Shown in pieces: positions 9,017 through 14,406 of a DNA stretch of 64,000 nucleotides (positions are counted from its first letter, which is position 1; each line of letters begins with the position of its first letter). A model generated the notes under the pieces. The model saw only the letters and a program-made list of their open reading frames with translations. It searched no databases and had not been told where the DNA came from. Source of the stretch: a virus. Made by a program: the position numbers and the translations under genes. Location: positions 104,901-168,900 of IMG/VR virus record IMGVR_UViG_3300007511_000003. One strand, written 5' to 3'.

Positions 9017-10126
9017 TCAGGAAAGGCGAACGCGGAGTTCTTGGAGGAAGGCAAGGCCCGTACGTTGTGGAACGTCCAGGGAACGAAGACAGTACCGGAT
9101 GTAGCGGTGTAGGCGCCCGCAACCCAACAAACGTTCAAAGTATTGTTCGTTGGTTACACCTTTACGTACCATCTTCTTTTCTTGTAGCCAGTCTGTGAAC
9201 CGGGCATCATGAGTACCCGTAAGGAGTTCCAGGAACCTACGCTTTTTCCCACCGTACCCAGCCAGCAAGGATCTGGCGGTTAAAGCATCTTCGATTGTGA
9301 AAGCTCGATCACGGAAACTCTGTTGGGAACCTGTCAACGTCGATACCAAAAAGTCATCCGATTCCACCACGCGGAGGCTATCCCGTAACATATCCAATGA
9401 CACCTTGAGGCTGGAGAAAGTACCATCATCATTCCGGATGAGGTTATTCCTGCTCTTGGATGTATGCTTGAGGATCAGGTTCACACCATGGTTGTGGATA
9501 CTGCGTTTGGCAATGTTCGTGCTGTGAAGCCGACTGTCCACACAGGGGTACATCAACAACAGACTTTGGATACCCCTAAGCAACAAGTCCATCACAAGGT
9601 CTTCAAGGTCAATGCCATAGGACCGGGCCAGAAACCGCATTTTCTTGGTAACAAATTTTCGGGTATATATGTCCACCTCTTTTACCACCCGCTCTGTAGC
9701 GGCGTTAATGCCTCGTAGGGGCAAGGCCTTGTAGCGGTCTGTATAGGGGGGTAATGCCCGTCGAAGGTCCTTCGACCGTTTGAGATATCGGGCAAGCTCA
9801 GTGTCACGGCTTTTGACTTCAAATTCCTGGGAGGTCCTGGTGGCTTGCTGACGTGTCCAGTAGGCATTATGGACGTAGCTGTAGTATAACCAGGTTTTAA
9901 TATTTTTTAAGATGTACCCTTGTACCCCCAACTCTGCCCTAAATTCCCTGACGCTGATACCTTCACCAAGGAGGTCCTCCAACCGTCGGGTAAGCTCTCG
10001 GCTCTTAATACCCCTGAACAGGTAGAGCAGAACGGCGGTAACTGCCCTACGTTGCCAGCTTAGGGGTATCCTTAAATAACTTGGGAAGTGGTGTATTAAC
10101 ATCAACTCGATGGTGTTTCGGCCCAT
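9017..10126 (-). CDS. Putative sigma factor-like protein, 369 aa
   Basis: The central region (about residues 145-235) has the pattern of sigma-70 region 2: a helix ending YTRKFVTKKMRFLARSYG, then IDLEDLVMDLLLRGIQSLLL (compare DLEDLxQxGxxGL), then DSRLHSTNIAKRSIHNHGVN where sigma factors have the FSTYAxxxIRxxI segment. The C-terminal third is helical and basic and could carry the promoter-recognition helices. The likeness is at pattern level only and diverged. If correct, this would direct host or phage RNA polymerase to phage promoters such as the recurrent TTGTAAATA box. The alternative is an unrelated helical DNA-binding protein. Confidence 0.45.
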   Translation of the reverse strand: MGRNTIELMLIHHFPSYLRIPLSWQRRAVTAVLLYLFRGIKSRELTRRLEDLLGEGISVREFRAELGVQGYILKNIKTWLYYSYVHNAYWTRQQATRTSQEFEVKSRDTELARYLKRSKDLRRALPPYTDRYKALPLRGINAATERVVKEVDIYTRKFVTKKMRFLARSYGIDLEDLVMDLLLRGIQSLLLMYPCVDSRLHSTNIAKRSIHNHGVNLILKHTSKSRNNLIRNDDGTFSSLKVSLDMLRDSLRVVESDDFLVSTLTGSQQSFRDRAFTIEDALTARSLLAGYGGKKRRFLELLTGTHDARFTDWLQEKKMVRKGVTNEQYFERLLGCGRLHRYIRYCLRSLDVPQRTGLAFLQELRVRLS

Positions 10127-10137
10127 TTGTCATCCCC

Positions 10138-10917
10138 TCACTTTTCGTCAAATTCGATGCTAACGGTAGCCCCTGTTTCATGGTCCCGGACCTTCATCGT
10201 GTCCCGTCTGCTGCGGGAACCGCGTTTCTTTTTTGGCTTTTTCCCTTGAGCCAAAGATTCCAAGTCTGAGGTACAAGCATCAATGGTGGGTGCTTCGTAA
10301 CTATCCAGGTCTGACTTCTTTCGGATGACGGGCATACGCTTTTTGGTCAAAAGGTGGGAACGTAGATCTTTGGGCGTTTGGATTTTCCCTTCTTCCGTCA
10401 AACGTTCCGATAGGGCTGTAAACCGACTCTTGGACAGGACTGAGGCAATCGGAAGGGTTAAGAAAACCAACTTTTTGCGGTAACGTTTGGAACGGAGTGA
10501 GCTGGCAACATGGAGGTACTTGAGGTCCTTGGTGGCCCCAATGACACGCCCCTGAAACCAACAGTCGAGGTAGGATATACGGGGAGCCGACAAGTTCATA
10601 AAAATGGGCTGGCCAAATTTGTAACCCGTCTTTTGGACGGTGGCAGCGTACTTGAACAAGTAGGCCAATATGCGGAGTTGGCTGGGTTTGAGGTCCTTGG
10701 CGATTATCGCGATTTGCTCGATCGCGTCTTCCTGGACCGTCACCAGCTTGTAGGTATCTGGGGTAAAATCGTCACAGGCAGAAGCAAAGGACTGAACCCC
10801 GAGGTCCTTACACTTTTTATCATAAACAGCGGGCCCTCTCTTATGATGGAGGCATTCCCCGCACTTCATACCCAAACTTAGCTTCCCTGACTTGGAAGGC
10901 GTCCCTTTCTTCAACAT
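10138..10917 (-). CDS. Hypothetical zinc-binding protein, 259 aa
   Basis: N-terminal cysteine cluster MKCGECLHHKRG followed by two more cysteines within 30 residues, a probable zinc knuckle. A helical core follows, then a Lys/Arg-rich segment (KKPKKKRGSRSRRD) and a short beta-like C-terminus (GATVSIEFDEK). It lies 11 bp upstream of the sigma-like gene on the same strand, so the two are probably co-transcribed. The zinc site and basic tail suggest nucleic-acid or polymerase binding, perhaps as a partner of the sigma-like protein; that link is inference. Confidence 0.65.
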   Translation of the reverse strand: MLKKGTPSKSGKLSLGMKCGECLHHKRGPAVYDKKCKDLGVQSFASACDDFTPDTYKLVTVQEDAIEQIAIIAKDLKPSQLRILAYLFKYAATVQKTGYKFGQPIFMNLSAPRISYLDCWFQGRVIGATKDLKYLHVASSLRSKRYRKKLVFLTLPIASVLSKSRFTALSERLTEEGKIQTPKDLRSHLLTKKRMPVIRKKSDLDSYEAPTIDACTSDLESLAQGKKPKKKRGSRSRRDTMKVRDHETGATVSIEFDEK

Positions 10918-10928
10918 AAGGATTCCCC

Positions 10929-10964
10929 GGTTGGTAGGTGAGCGTTATACGCTCACGGTTGGTA
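10929..10964. repeat. Palindrome flanked by direct repeats
   Basis: GTGAGCGT, loop TAT, ACGCTCAC (10938-10956), with GGTTGGTAG on both sides as a direct repeat. It lies between the HNH gene and the zinc-protein start. It may terminate HNH transcription or act as an operator for the zinc-protein/sigma operon. Confidence 0.5.
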
Positions 10965-10972
10965 GTTGGTAT

Positions 10973-11467
10973 CTAGTGCCCTATGTGCCTCATATATACC
11001 ACTTTAATTCCCTCTTTCACCACTTGGTCCTGCGTTAACCCTAGACCCTTCGCTGATAGTTTTAACATACGATGGGTTGCAGCGTCAAGCGTTGTCATGT
11101 ATTTCACGGGTCGGTGGTCGGAACCCTTTGATATTTCGTTCGCTTTGGAGATGACAGAAGCCAGATAAACCGCTTGGTCTACCTGGCCGGAACCCTTCCA
11201 TTTGGAACAGAGTTGGGTGATATACTGGGTACCATACTTGACATACTGGGGAATGCGTATCTGGTGGGTGTTATAATGACAAATCCCGCACAGGGTTACA
11301 GTAGGACCGGTTTCCCCTCCGCAATGCCGAGGTACCACATGGTGTTCTTCCAAGCCATCTTTGTCTTGGCAAATCCAACAGTGGTCCAACTTCAATGTAC
11401 GCTTAATTTCCAAACGTTGTGCCCTTGTTAATACTTTAACTTGATGGAGCCGTGCGGGTTTGCCCAT
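10973..11467 (-). CDS. HNH endonuclease, 164 aa
   Basis: HNH nuclease with structural zinc: CWIC (Cys30, Cys33), EEHHVVPRHCGG (catalytic His near 42-43), then LCGICHYNTH (Cys60, Cys63, His68). It is followed by a helical C-terminal region. The ATG at 11467 is used because a consensus sigma-70 promoter lies only 19-47 bp upstream, so the longer frame would start outside the transcript. Free-standing HNH genes beside tRNAs and intron-like RNA are commonly homing endonucleases. Here it lies about 0.6 kb from the interrupted GAC RNA and could be the mobility enzyme of that insertion; that link is inference. Confidence 0.85.
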   Translation of the reverse strand: MGKPARLHQVKVLTRAQRLEIKRTLKLDHCWICQDKDGLEEHHVVPRHCGGETGPTVTLCGICHYNTHQIRIPQYVKYGTQYITQLCSKWKGSGQVDQAVYLASVISKANEISKGSDHRPVKYMTTLDAATHRMLKLSAKGLGLTQDQVVKEGIKVVYMRHIGH

Positions 11468-11485
11468 ACCCAACACTACGACACC

Positions 11486-11514
11486 ATTGTAACATATACC
11501 AACAGAAGAGTCAA
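11486..11514 (-). promoter_or_regulatory. Sigma-70 type promoter for the HNH gene
   Basis: - strand: TTGACT (11509-11514), 17 nt, TACAAT (11486-11491). The predicted transcript starts about 12 nt before the ATG at 11467, so the leader is very short. Confidence 0.75.
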
Positions 11515-11529
11515 GTAAAATTTCATGAC

Positions 11530-11693
11530 TCGAAAAACCCAAGGATTTCAATGTCTTGCCATAGAAGAGCCCAGATGGAGGCAGGCAACGTTGGGCATGG
11601 ACGTTAGGCGGCACTCGGAGACCGGGGAGATCACACTATACACCTGGGCCCTTCTATGGCAAGGCAGGCCCACCTACTTGGGACCCTGCCCTC
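11530..11693 (-). ncRNA. Candidate structured RNA with a 20-bp helix
   Basis: There is no coding frame. On the - strand, a first hairpin (GGCAGG...CCTGCC enclosing CCCA/TGGG) is followed by a 20-bp helix between 11644-11663 and 11555-11574 around a 69-nt loop, then a T-run near 11532-11536. The single non-Watson-Crick pair in the long helix is G-U on the - strand but would be A-C on the + strand, which points to a - strand RNA. A TTGTAAATA box lies just upstream at 11700-11708. No known RNA family was recognised. Confidence 0.5.
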
Positions 11694-11699
11694 ATGGTT

Positions 11700-11708
11700 T
11701 ATTTACAA
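11700..11708 (-). promoter_or_regulatory. TTGTAAATA promoter-like box before the candidate RNA
   Basis: The exact 9-mer on the - strand lies directly upstream of the structured RNA candidate and downstream of the tRNA island, so it could give the RNA its own transcript. Confidence 0.5.
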
Positions 11709-11734
11709 GAAATTATTATAAACTGAGCCAAAAA

Positions 11735-11822
11735 TGGAGCCAGGAACAGGATTCGAACCTGCGTTGGGTTTTCGCCGTCGGCTTACAAAGCCGCTCCTCT
11801 CGGCCGCTGGAGGGACCCTGGC
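11735..11822 (-). tRNA. tRNA with anticodon TGT (Thr) but class II shape
   Basis: Acceptor GCCAGGG/TCCTGGC, a TTCGAAT loop closed by GCAGG/CCTGT, and an encoded CCA give a clear tRNA of 88 nt. A 7-nt loop TTTGTAA implies anticodon TGT (11785-11787), i.e. tRNA-Thr, on a stem with four pairs plus a G-A mismatch. However, the D-loop (AGCGGCC) and an about 15-nt variable region are those of class II tRNAs such as Tyr, Leu or Ser. Reading GTA (Tyr) would need a loop that does not pair. The identity is therefore uncertain. Confidence 0.7.
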
Positions 11823-11845
11823 AAATCAAGATTAGACTAGAGATA

Positions 11846-11919
11846 TGGACCTGCGTTTGGGTAGAACCAACAACCTAAGGCTTAACAGGCCCTCACTTTA
11901 CCAACCAAACTACTGTGGA
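11846..11919 (-). tRNA. tRNA-Asn(GTT)-like gene with unpaired acceptor
   Basis: The anticodon arm AGGGC-CTGTTAA-GCCTT reads GTT (Asn), the D-arm contains TTGGTA, and the length with CCA is 74 nt. The T-loop is TTCTACC, with T where a purine is normal. The 5' strand TCCACAG does not pair with the 3' strand (about three of seven positions). The 3' end shares the string ACCTGCGTT-GGG (+ strand) with the tRNA at 11735, suggesting recombination between the two. It may be a pseudogene or need repair. Confidence 0.5.
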
Positions 11920-11926
11920 TTAAGAT

Positions 11927-12033
11927 GGCACGTAGTAGGAATCGAACCTACGATTCTCGCTTAAACGGTTGATCAGTCCGCTATCGGCGAGCACAGACTC
12001 TGCCTGCGCGTTTACCACTCCGCCATACGTGCC
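11927..12033 (-). tRNA. Oversized tRNA-like gene, anticodon unclear
   Basis: An eight-pair acceptor GGCACGTA/TACGTGCC and a perfect T-arm (GTAGG-TTCGATT-CCTAC) show tRNA ancestry, and the D-arm TGGCGGAGTGGTAAACGC is Leu/Ser-like. The middle is about 20 nt too long (107 nt in total) and no 7-nt loop has the universal T33. The best fit is CGCAG-GCAGAGT-CTGTG, plus a very long variable arm closed by CTCGC/GCGAG. No CCA is encoded. It is a tRNA-like RNA or a tRNA with an insertion. Confidence 0.5.
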
Positions 12034-12043
12034 ACAAAGAAAA

Positions 12044-12296
12044 TATGGTGTGCTATTACGCCAAAGAGGAGTTCACCCTTACCATCTCTGGGGTGGCTTA
12101 CTACTTCACCAAGTGGCGCCCGTCGCCTATCCCTCATAGCAGGTGGTCCTGCAGAGCTCTTTATTTGGATGCCGCCACCCAAACGTTAGCCTAGAGGTTT
12201 CCCTGGTTCATGCCCTTGCAATCCAGGTACGTACTACAACTAACGGCCTTTGCCTCACTCTTTAAAGGATGGCTGCTTCTAAGCCAACCTCCCATA
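12044..12296 (-). ncRNA. 23S rRNA GTPase-associated-centre mimic, interrupted
   Basis: The - strand from 12296 reads TATGG, then a GAC sequence through TTGGCTTAGAAGCAGCCATC and TTTAAAGAGT (12257). It resumes at 12061 with GCGTAATAGCACA and closes with CCATA (12044). Joining the two parts gives exactly 58 nt, the size of the classical L11/thiostrepton-binding domain (E. coli 1051-1108), with a 48-nt interior differing from E. coli at five positions. A1067 and A1095 are retained. Changes are compensated: U1058-A1080 to G-C, A1090-U1101 to U-A, and all five closing pairs changed yet paired. The rest of 23S rRNA is absent. It is expected to be transcribed with the tRNAs and could bind ribosomal protein L11 or L10/L12-dependent factors; the function is inference. 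Confidence 0.85.
12062..12256 (-). other. 195-nt insertion in the GAC RNA, possible group I-like intron
   Basis: Non-coding. The upstream exon ends in U and the insertion ends in G, as in group I introns, and excision restores a perfect GAC register. Visible pairings are CGTTAG/CTAACG, CCTGG/CCAGG, GGGTGGC/GCCACCC and a GCAGG-ACCA-CCTGC hairpin. CAGGGAAACC and GAAGTAGTAA resemble strings in the small Azoarcus tRNA intron as I recall it. A guide GCTCT that could pair with the exon end AGAGT lies mid-insertion, which is unusually far in. A full P3-P7 core was not established, so splicing is unproven. Confidence 0.5.
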
Positions 12297-12302
12297 CCTT
12301 AT

Positions 12303-12308
12303 AGTATA
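12303..12308 (-). promoter_or_regulatory. -10-like TATACT before the GAC RNA
   Basis: TATACT on the - strand would place transcription start within a few bases of the first GAC helix strand (12296). No good -35 is found at 17 nt. It lies directly after the stop codon of the 12310 gene. Confidence 0.35.
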
Positions 12309-12309
12309 T

Positions 12310-12681
12310 TCAATACCACGTTCGATGTTGTTCAAATACCCATTCACGACCATCGTCAGCTTCACCGATACTCCACTTAATGTCCTCCGGAATCTCTATG
12401 ACCTTCAGGTCAGGGGCCAAATCCTGGTGTTGGTTGAATGCTTCCAAGAGAGCAGGGTCATCACGCGGTATATCAAACACTGGGCAAAATCGTTCACCAT
12501 CCTTGGTGTAGTTAAAGGATGCATGTGGTTCGTCTTCATGGGCCTGGTCTTTATAAGATTGGACATACACTCCGTCCAGTTCCCACTGGAGATCAACACC
12601 AGTAGCCTGTGCCCAGGCCATCACAATTTTGTGTGGAAGGGAAAACCCACCGATTTCTTTGTTAATGAGTATATGCCTCAC
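12310..12681 (-). CDS. Hypothetical protein, 123 aa
   Basis: Conserved-looking small phage protein. The last 30 residues (KVIEIPEDIKWSIGEADDGR, then EWVFEQHRTWY) match a pattern I know from many phage hypothetical proteins, in which an IPDD-W-I-E segment is followed by G-EWV-E-HRTW. The N-terminus is MRHILINKEIGGFSLPHKIV. There is no catalytic or metal motif. It sits between tRNA-Gln and the GAC RNA on the same strand and may share their transcript. Function unknown. Confidence 0.75.
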   Translation of the reverse strand: MRHILINKEIGGFSLPHKIVMAWAQATGVDLQWELDGVYVQSYKDQAHEDEPHASFNYTKDGERFCPVFDIPRDDPALLEAFNQHQDLAPDLKVIEIPEDIKWSIGEADDGREWVFEQHRTWY

Positions 12682-12708
12682 GAGTAACTACCTTAAGTAC
12701 TGGTTGAT

Positions 12709-12785
12709 TGGCTGGCCCTCCTGGATTCGAACCAGGGATACACAGAATCAAAATCTGTTGCCTTACCAAACTTGGCTAAGGGCCA
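12709..12785 (-). tRNA. tRNA-Gln(TTG)
   Basis: Complete cloverleaf of 77 nt: acceptor TGGCCCT/AGGGCCA, D-arm GCC...GGC, anticodon arm ACAGA-TTTTGAT-TCTGT (anticodon TTG), T-arm CCTGG-TTCGAAT-CCAGG, then encoded GCCA. It is the most regular tRNA in the island, together with tRNA-Ala. Confidence 0.95.
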
Positions 12786-12964
12786 ATCGAATACCACAGG
12801 CTGGGCGTTACTCCAGCTACACGGTTTCTCACCAGGAATATAACCGGGATCACCTGGTAATTCGCACGAGCTACACTGGCATCAGGCCCTTATCCCTTGC
12901 CATTTGGGCAATATCCCTCCTGTCACCAGGAGGCCCCCGTTTACCGCGGGGCGGTACAACGCAA
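12786..12964 (-). other. Structured non-coding stretch upstream of tRNA-Gln
   Basis: 180 nt without a credible gene but with consecutive hairpins on the - strand: CCCCG/CGGGG around CGGTAAA, CCTCCT/AGGAGG around GGTGAC, TTGCC/GGCAA around CAAAT, ACCAGG/CCTGGT and GCTGG/CCAGC. It may be another non-coding RNA or a tRNA leader. No known family was recognised. Confidence 0.4.
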
Positions 12965-13213
12965 TTATGCCACTCCTCTATATATTATTATTATATAGAG
13001 ATGTGTCCTGTTTCCCCGCCCGATCAGGTGACGGGCCTGACGCTCGGTGCCGACACGCCAGTCTTGTTCTTGAGCGAGTTTGGCAAAGGCAAGGGCCAAT
13101 AGGTTGCGATCATAATAGGCGGCCTCCAATGCTTGCCCCTCCGCTCGCAACTTAACCACTTCTGCCTTTCGCAGTTCCTCAGCATGAGCGCCTGATAATT
13201 GGACATTACACAT
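12965..13213 (-). CDS. Hypothetical protein, 82 aa
   Basis: Starts at 13213 with an AGGA site 7 nt upstream. Helical and charged (AEELRKAEVVKLRAEGQALE), with a conserved-looking DRNLLALAFAKLAQEQ stretch typical of small phage proteins of unknown role. The last residues are encoded by an AT-rich hairpin (12976-13000) and read THLYIIIIYRGVA. No known function. Confidence 0.65.
   Translation of the reverse strand: MCNVQLSGAHAEELRKAEVVKLRAEGQALEAAYYDRNLLALAFAKLAQEQDWRVGTERQARHLIGRGNRTHLYIIIIYRGVA
12976..13000. terminator. AT-rich hairpin at the gene end
   Basis: CTCTATATA, 7-nt loop, TATATAGAG: a perfect 9-bp inverted repeat overlapping the 3' end of the 82-aa gene. It is a likely transcription end or processing site between the small genes and the RNA stretch. 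Confidence 0.5.
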
Positions 13214-13222
13214 GGTCAGTTC

Positions 13223-13411
13223 CTAATCAACAATAGTAAAATCAAAGGCCCCATAATCCAAGATCACGCTTTTACCTGGAGGAACATGTGTCAGAACAAA
13301 CTGTTCAAAGGTAGGGTCGTTTCCTTTTAAACGGAGAAACCGTTCATCCTTTGGCATTCCTTCCCACTGCTCCTTAACCATCTTTTCCAGTTCGTCATAG
13401 GTTAACTTCAT
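13223..13411 (-). CDS. Hypothetical protein, 62 aa
   Basis: Small acidic protein (MKLTYDELEKMVKEQW...). Its ATG overlaps the TGA of the 59-aa zinc protein upstream (ATGA), so the two are coupled. The next gene starts 10 bp downstream. No motif; function unknown. Confidence 0.65.
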   Translation of the reverse strand: MKLTYDELEKMVKEQWEGMPKDERFLRLKGNDPTFEQFVLTHVPPGKSVILDYGAFDFTIVD

Positions 13412-13587
13412 GATAGTGACCCTAAGTTACCACCCCAAGTATTTTTGATCACATGGCCACGCCACATGTGAAGACCCTCCTCCGTGGCGTGGCACCTTTT
13501 GCAAATACAGGCCCCTGCATAAAACCTATATATCTCGTTGTCTTCCTTGGGCTGGTGGCAACAAACACAATTCAGAGTTTCTTCCAT
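13408..13587 (-). CDS. Small zinc-ribbon protein, 59 aa
   Basis: Found by direct reading. ATG at 13587, stop TGA at 13408-13410 overlapping the next start as ATGA. It begins MEETLNCVCCHQPKEDNE and continues AGACICKRCHATEEG, giving CxCC...CxCxxC with two likely zinc half-sites. The ATGA overlap and cysteine pattern support a real gene. Small zinc ribbons of this type in phages often bind host or phage transcription or translation proteins; no specific partner can be named. Confidence 0.7.
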   Translation of the reverse strand: MEETLNCVCCHQPKEDNEIYRFYAGACICKRCHATEEGLHMWRGHVIKNTWGGNLGSLS

Positions 13588-13606
13588 GGAACCATGCCTT
13601 TAAGTT

Positions 13607-13682
13607 TGGTGGAGACGGACGGAATCGAACCGCCGACATCCTGCTTGCAAAGCAGGCGCTCTCCCAACTGAGCTACGCCCCC
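13607..13682 (-). tRNA. tRNA-Ala(TGC)
   Basis: Complete 76-nt tRNA: acceptor GGGGGCG/CGTCTCC with two G-U pairs, D-arm TAGCTCAGTTGGGAGAGC, anticodon loop TTTGCAA (TGC), T-loop TTCGATT, discriminator A, encoded CCA. It is very close to bacterial tRNA-Ala. Confidence 0.95.
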
Positions 13683-13693
13683 ACGAGATAAAA

Positions 13694-14233
13694 TTACTTC
13701 TTTTGGAAAACCAACATCAAAGCCCCAAGGATCGATGCAAGACCAGCAAAAAGTTGACCGGGCAAAGGGTTAGTGTTGTTCGGAGTCTGCGCCAGCTGGA
13801 CCGCCGCCACCCGAAGCTGGTTCAGAAACATTGGGTTGGTCAAATCCATGGCCCCGCTTTGCTGAGGAATCTGGGCAGGAGCAGAGGGACCACCCCCAAC
13901 CACAGGAAACACCTGCTTCTCCTCAGGGTTCACAGCAACCTTCTGATCAACCAGGAACCCCTGTCCCGCTGTCAGGTGCTGCTTGAGCTGGTCAATGGTC
14001 CACAACATTCCTGCGTGGTCGGGTGGGGCCGGAGGGGGGCGGCGGAGGTTACGTGGTTTGAACCCTTGTTCCAAGGCAGACATGTACAGGACCTCAACAC
14101 CATTCTGGCGGGTGTACAGGCTGACGTTGAACACTGTGTTATCCGCTACTCCATAGATACGTACCTGTTGGCCTGGGGTAAATTTACGAAGCTGCTCCAA
14201 ATCAGCTGGTTTGTGGACTTCGATTACACTCAT
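13694..14233 (-). CDS. Hypothetical protein with C-terminal membrane segment, 179 aa
   Basis: The N-terminal region (MSVIEVHKPADLEQLRKF) is followed by short beta strands, a Pro-rich linker (RRPPPAPPDHAG) and a Gln/Asn-rich region. The last 23 residues are a single hydrophobic helix ending in charge (LFAGLASILGALMLVFQKK), a tail-anchor-like membrane segment. It lies between tRNA-Ala and tRNA-Ser on the same strand. A membrane-tethered or envelope-interacting role is suggested by topology only. Confidence 0.7.
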   Translation of the reverse strand: MSVIEVHKPADLEQLRKFTPGQQVRIYGVADNTVFNVSLYTRQNGVEVLYMSALEQGFKPRNLRRPPPAPPDHAGMLWTIDQLKQHLTAGQGFLVDQKVAVNPEEKQVFPVVGGGPSAPAQIPQQSGAMDLTNPMFLNQLRVAAVQLAQTPNNTNPLPGQLFAGLASILGALMLVFQKK

Positions 14234-14312
14234 CTCGGCTCCTTTGTTCTACTGTTCCCACTGAACATGATCTAACCTCTGATAACCCAAAACCACCTCG
14301 GCTCTCAATAAT

Positions 14313-14400
14313 TGGTAGGGCTGGAGGGAGTTGAACCCACGGTAGGTCGCCCTACGTCGGTTTTCAAGACCGGTACCTTTAACCACTCGGCCACCCTTCC
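14313..14400 (-). tRNA. tRNA-Ser(TGA) with anomalous acceptor
   Basis: The D-arm TGGCCGAGTGGTTAAAGG, the anticodon arm ACCGGTCTTGAAAACCG (TGA) and a class II variable arm are those of bacterial tRNA-Ser. With the normal 5' end GGAAGGG the 3' strand CAGCCCT hardly pairs. Shifting to AGGGTGG pairs six of seven but removes positions 8-9 and leaves discriminator A instead of the Ser G. CCA is encoded. It may be a chimera or need correction. Confidence 0.7.
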
Positions 14401-14406
14401 ACAAAC

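Noticed and set aside
11927-12033. Selenocysteine tRNA (eight-pair acceptor, long variable arm)
   Set aside because: No properly placed TCA anticodon, and the D-arm is Leu/Ser-like rather than Sec-like.
12062-12256. tRNA-Cys inside the insertion (GGATTGCAA string)
   Set aside because: No T-arm, no acceptor pairing, and the string is part of a different hairpin.
12786-12964. TPP riboswitch, SRP RNA or a further tRNA in the hairpin-rich stretch
   Set aside because: Only short strings match; the essential conserved blocks and a T-loop are missing.
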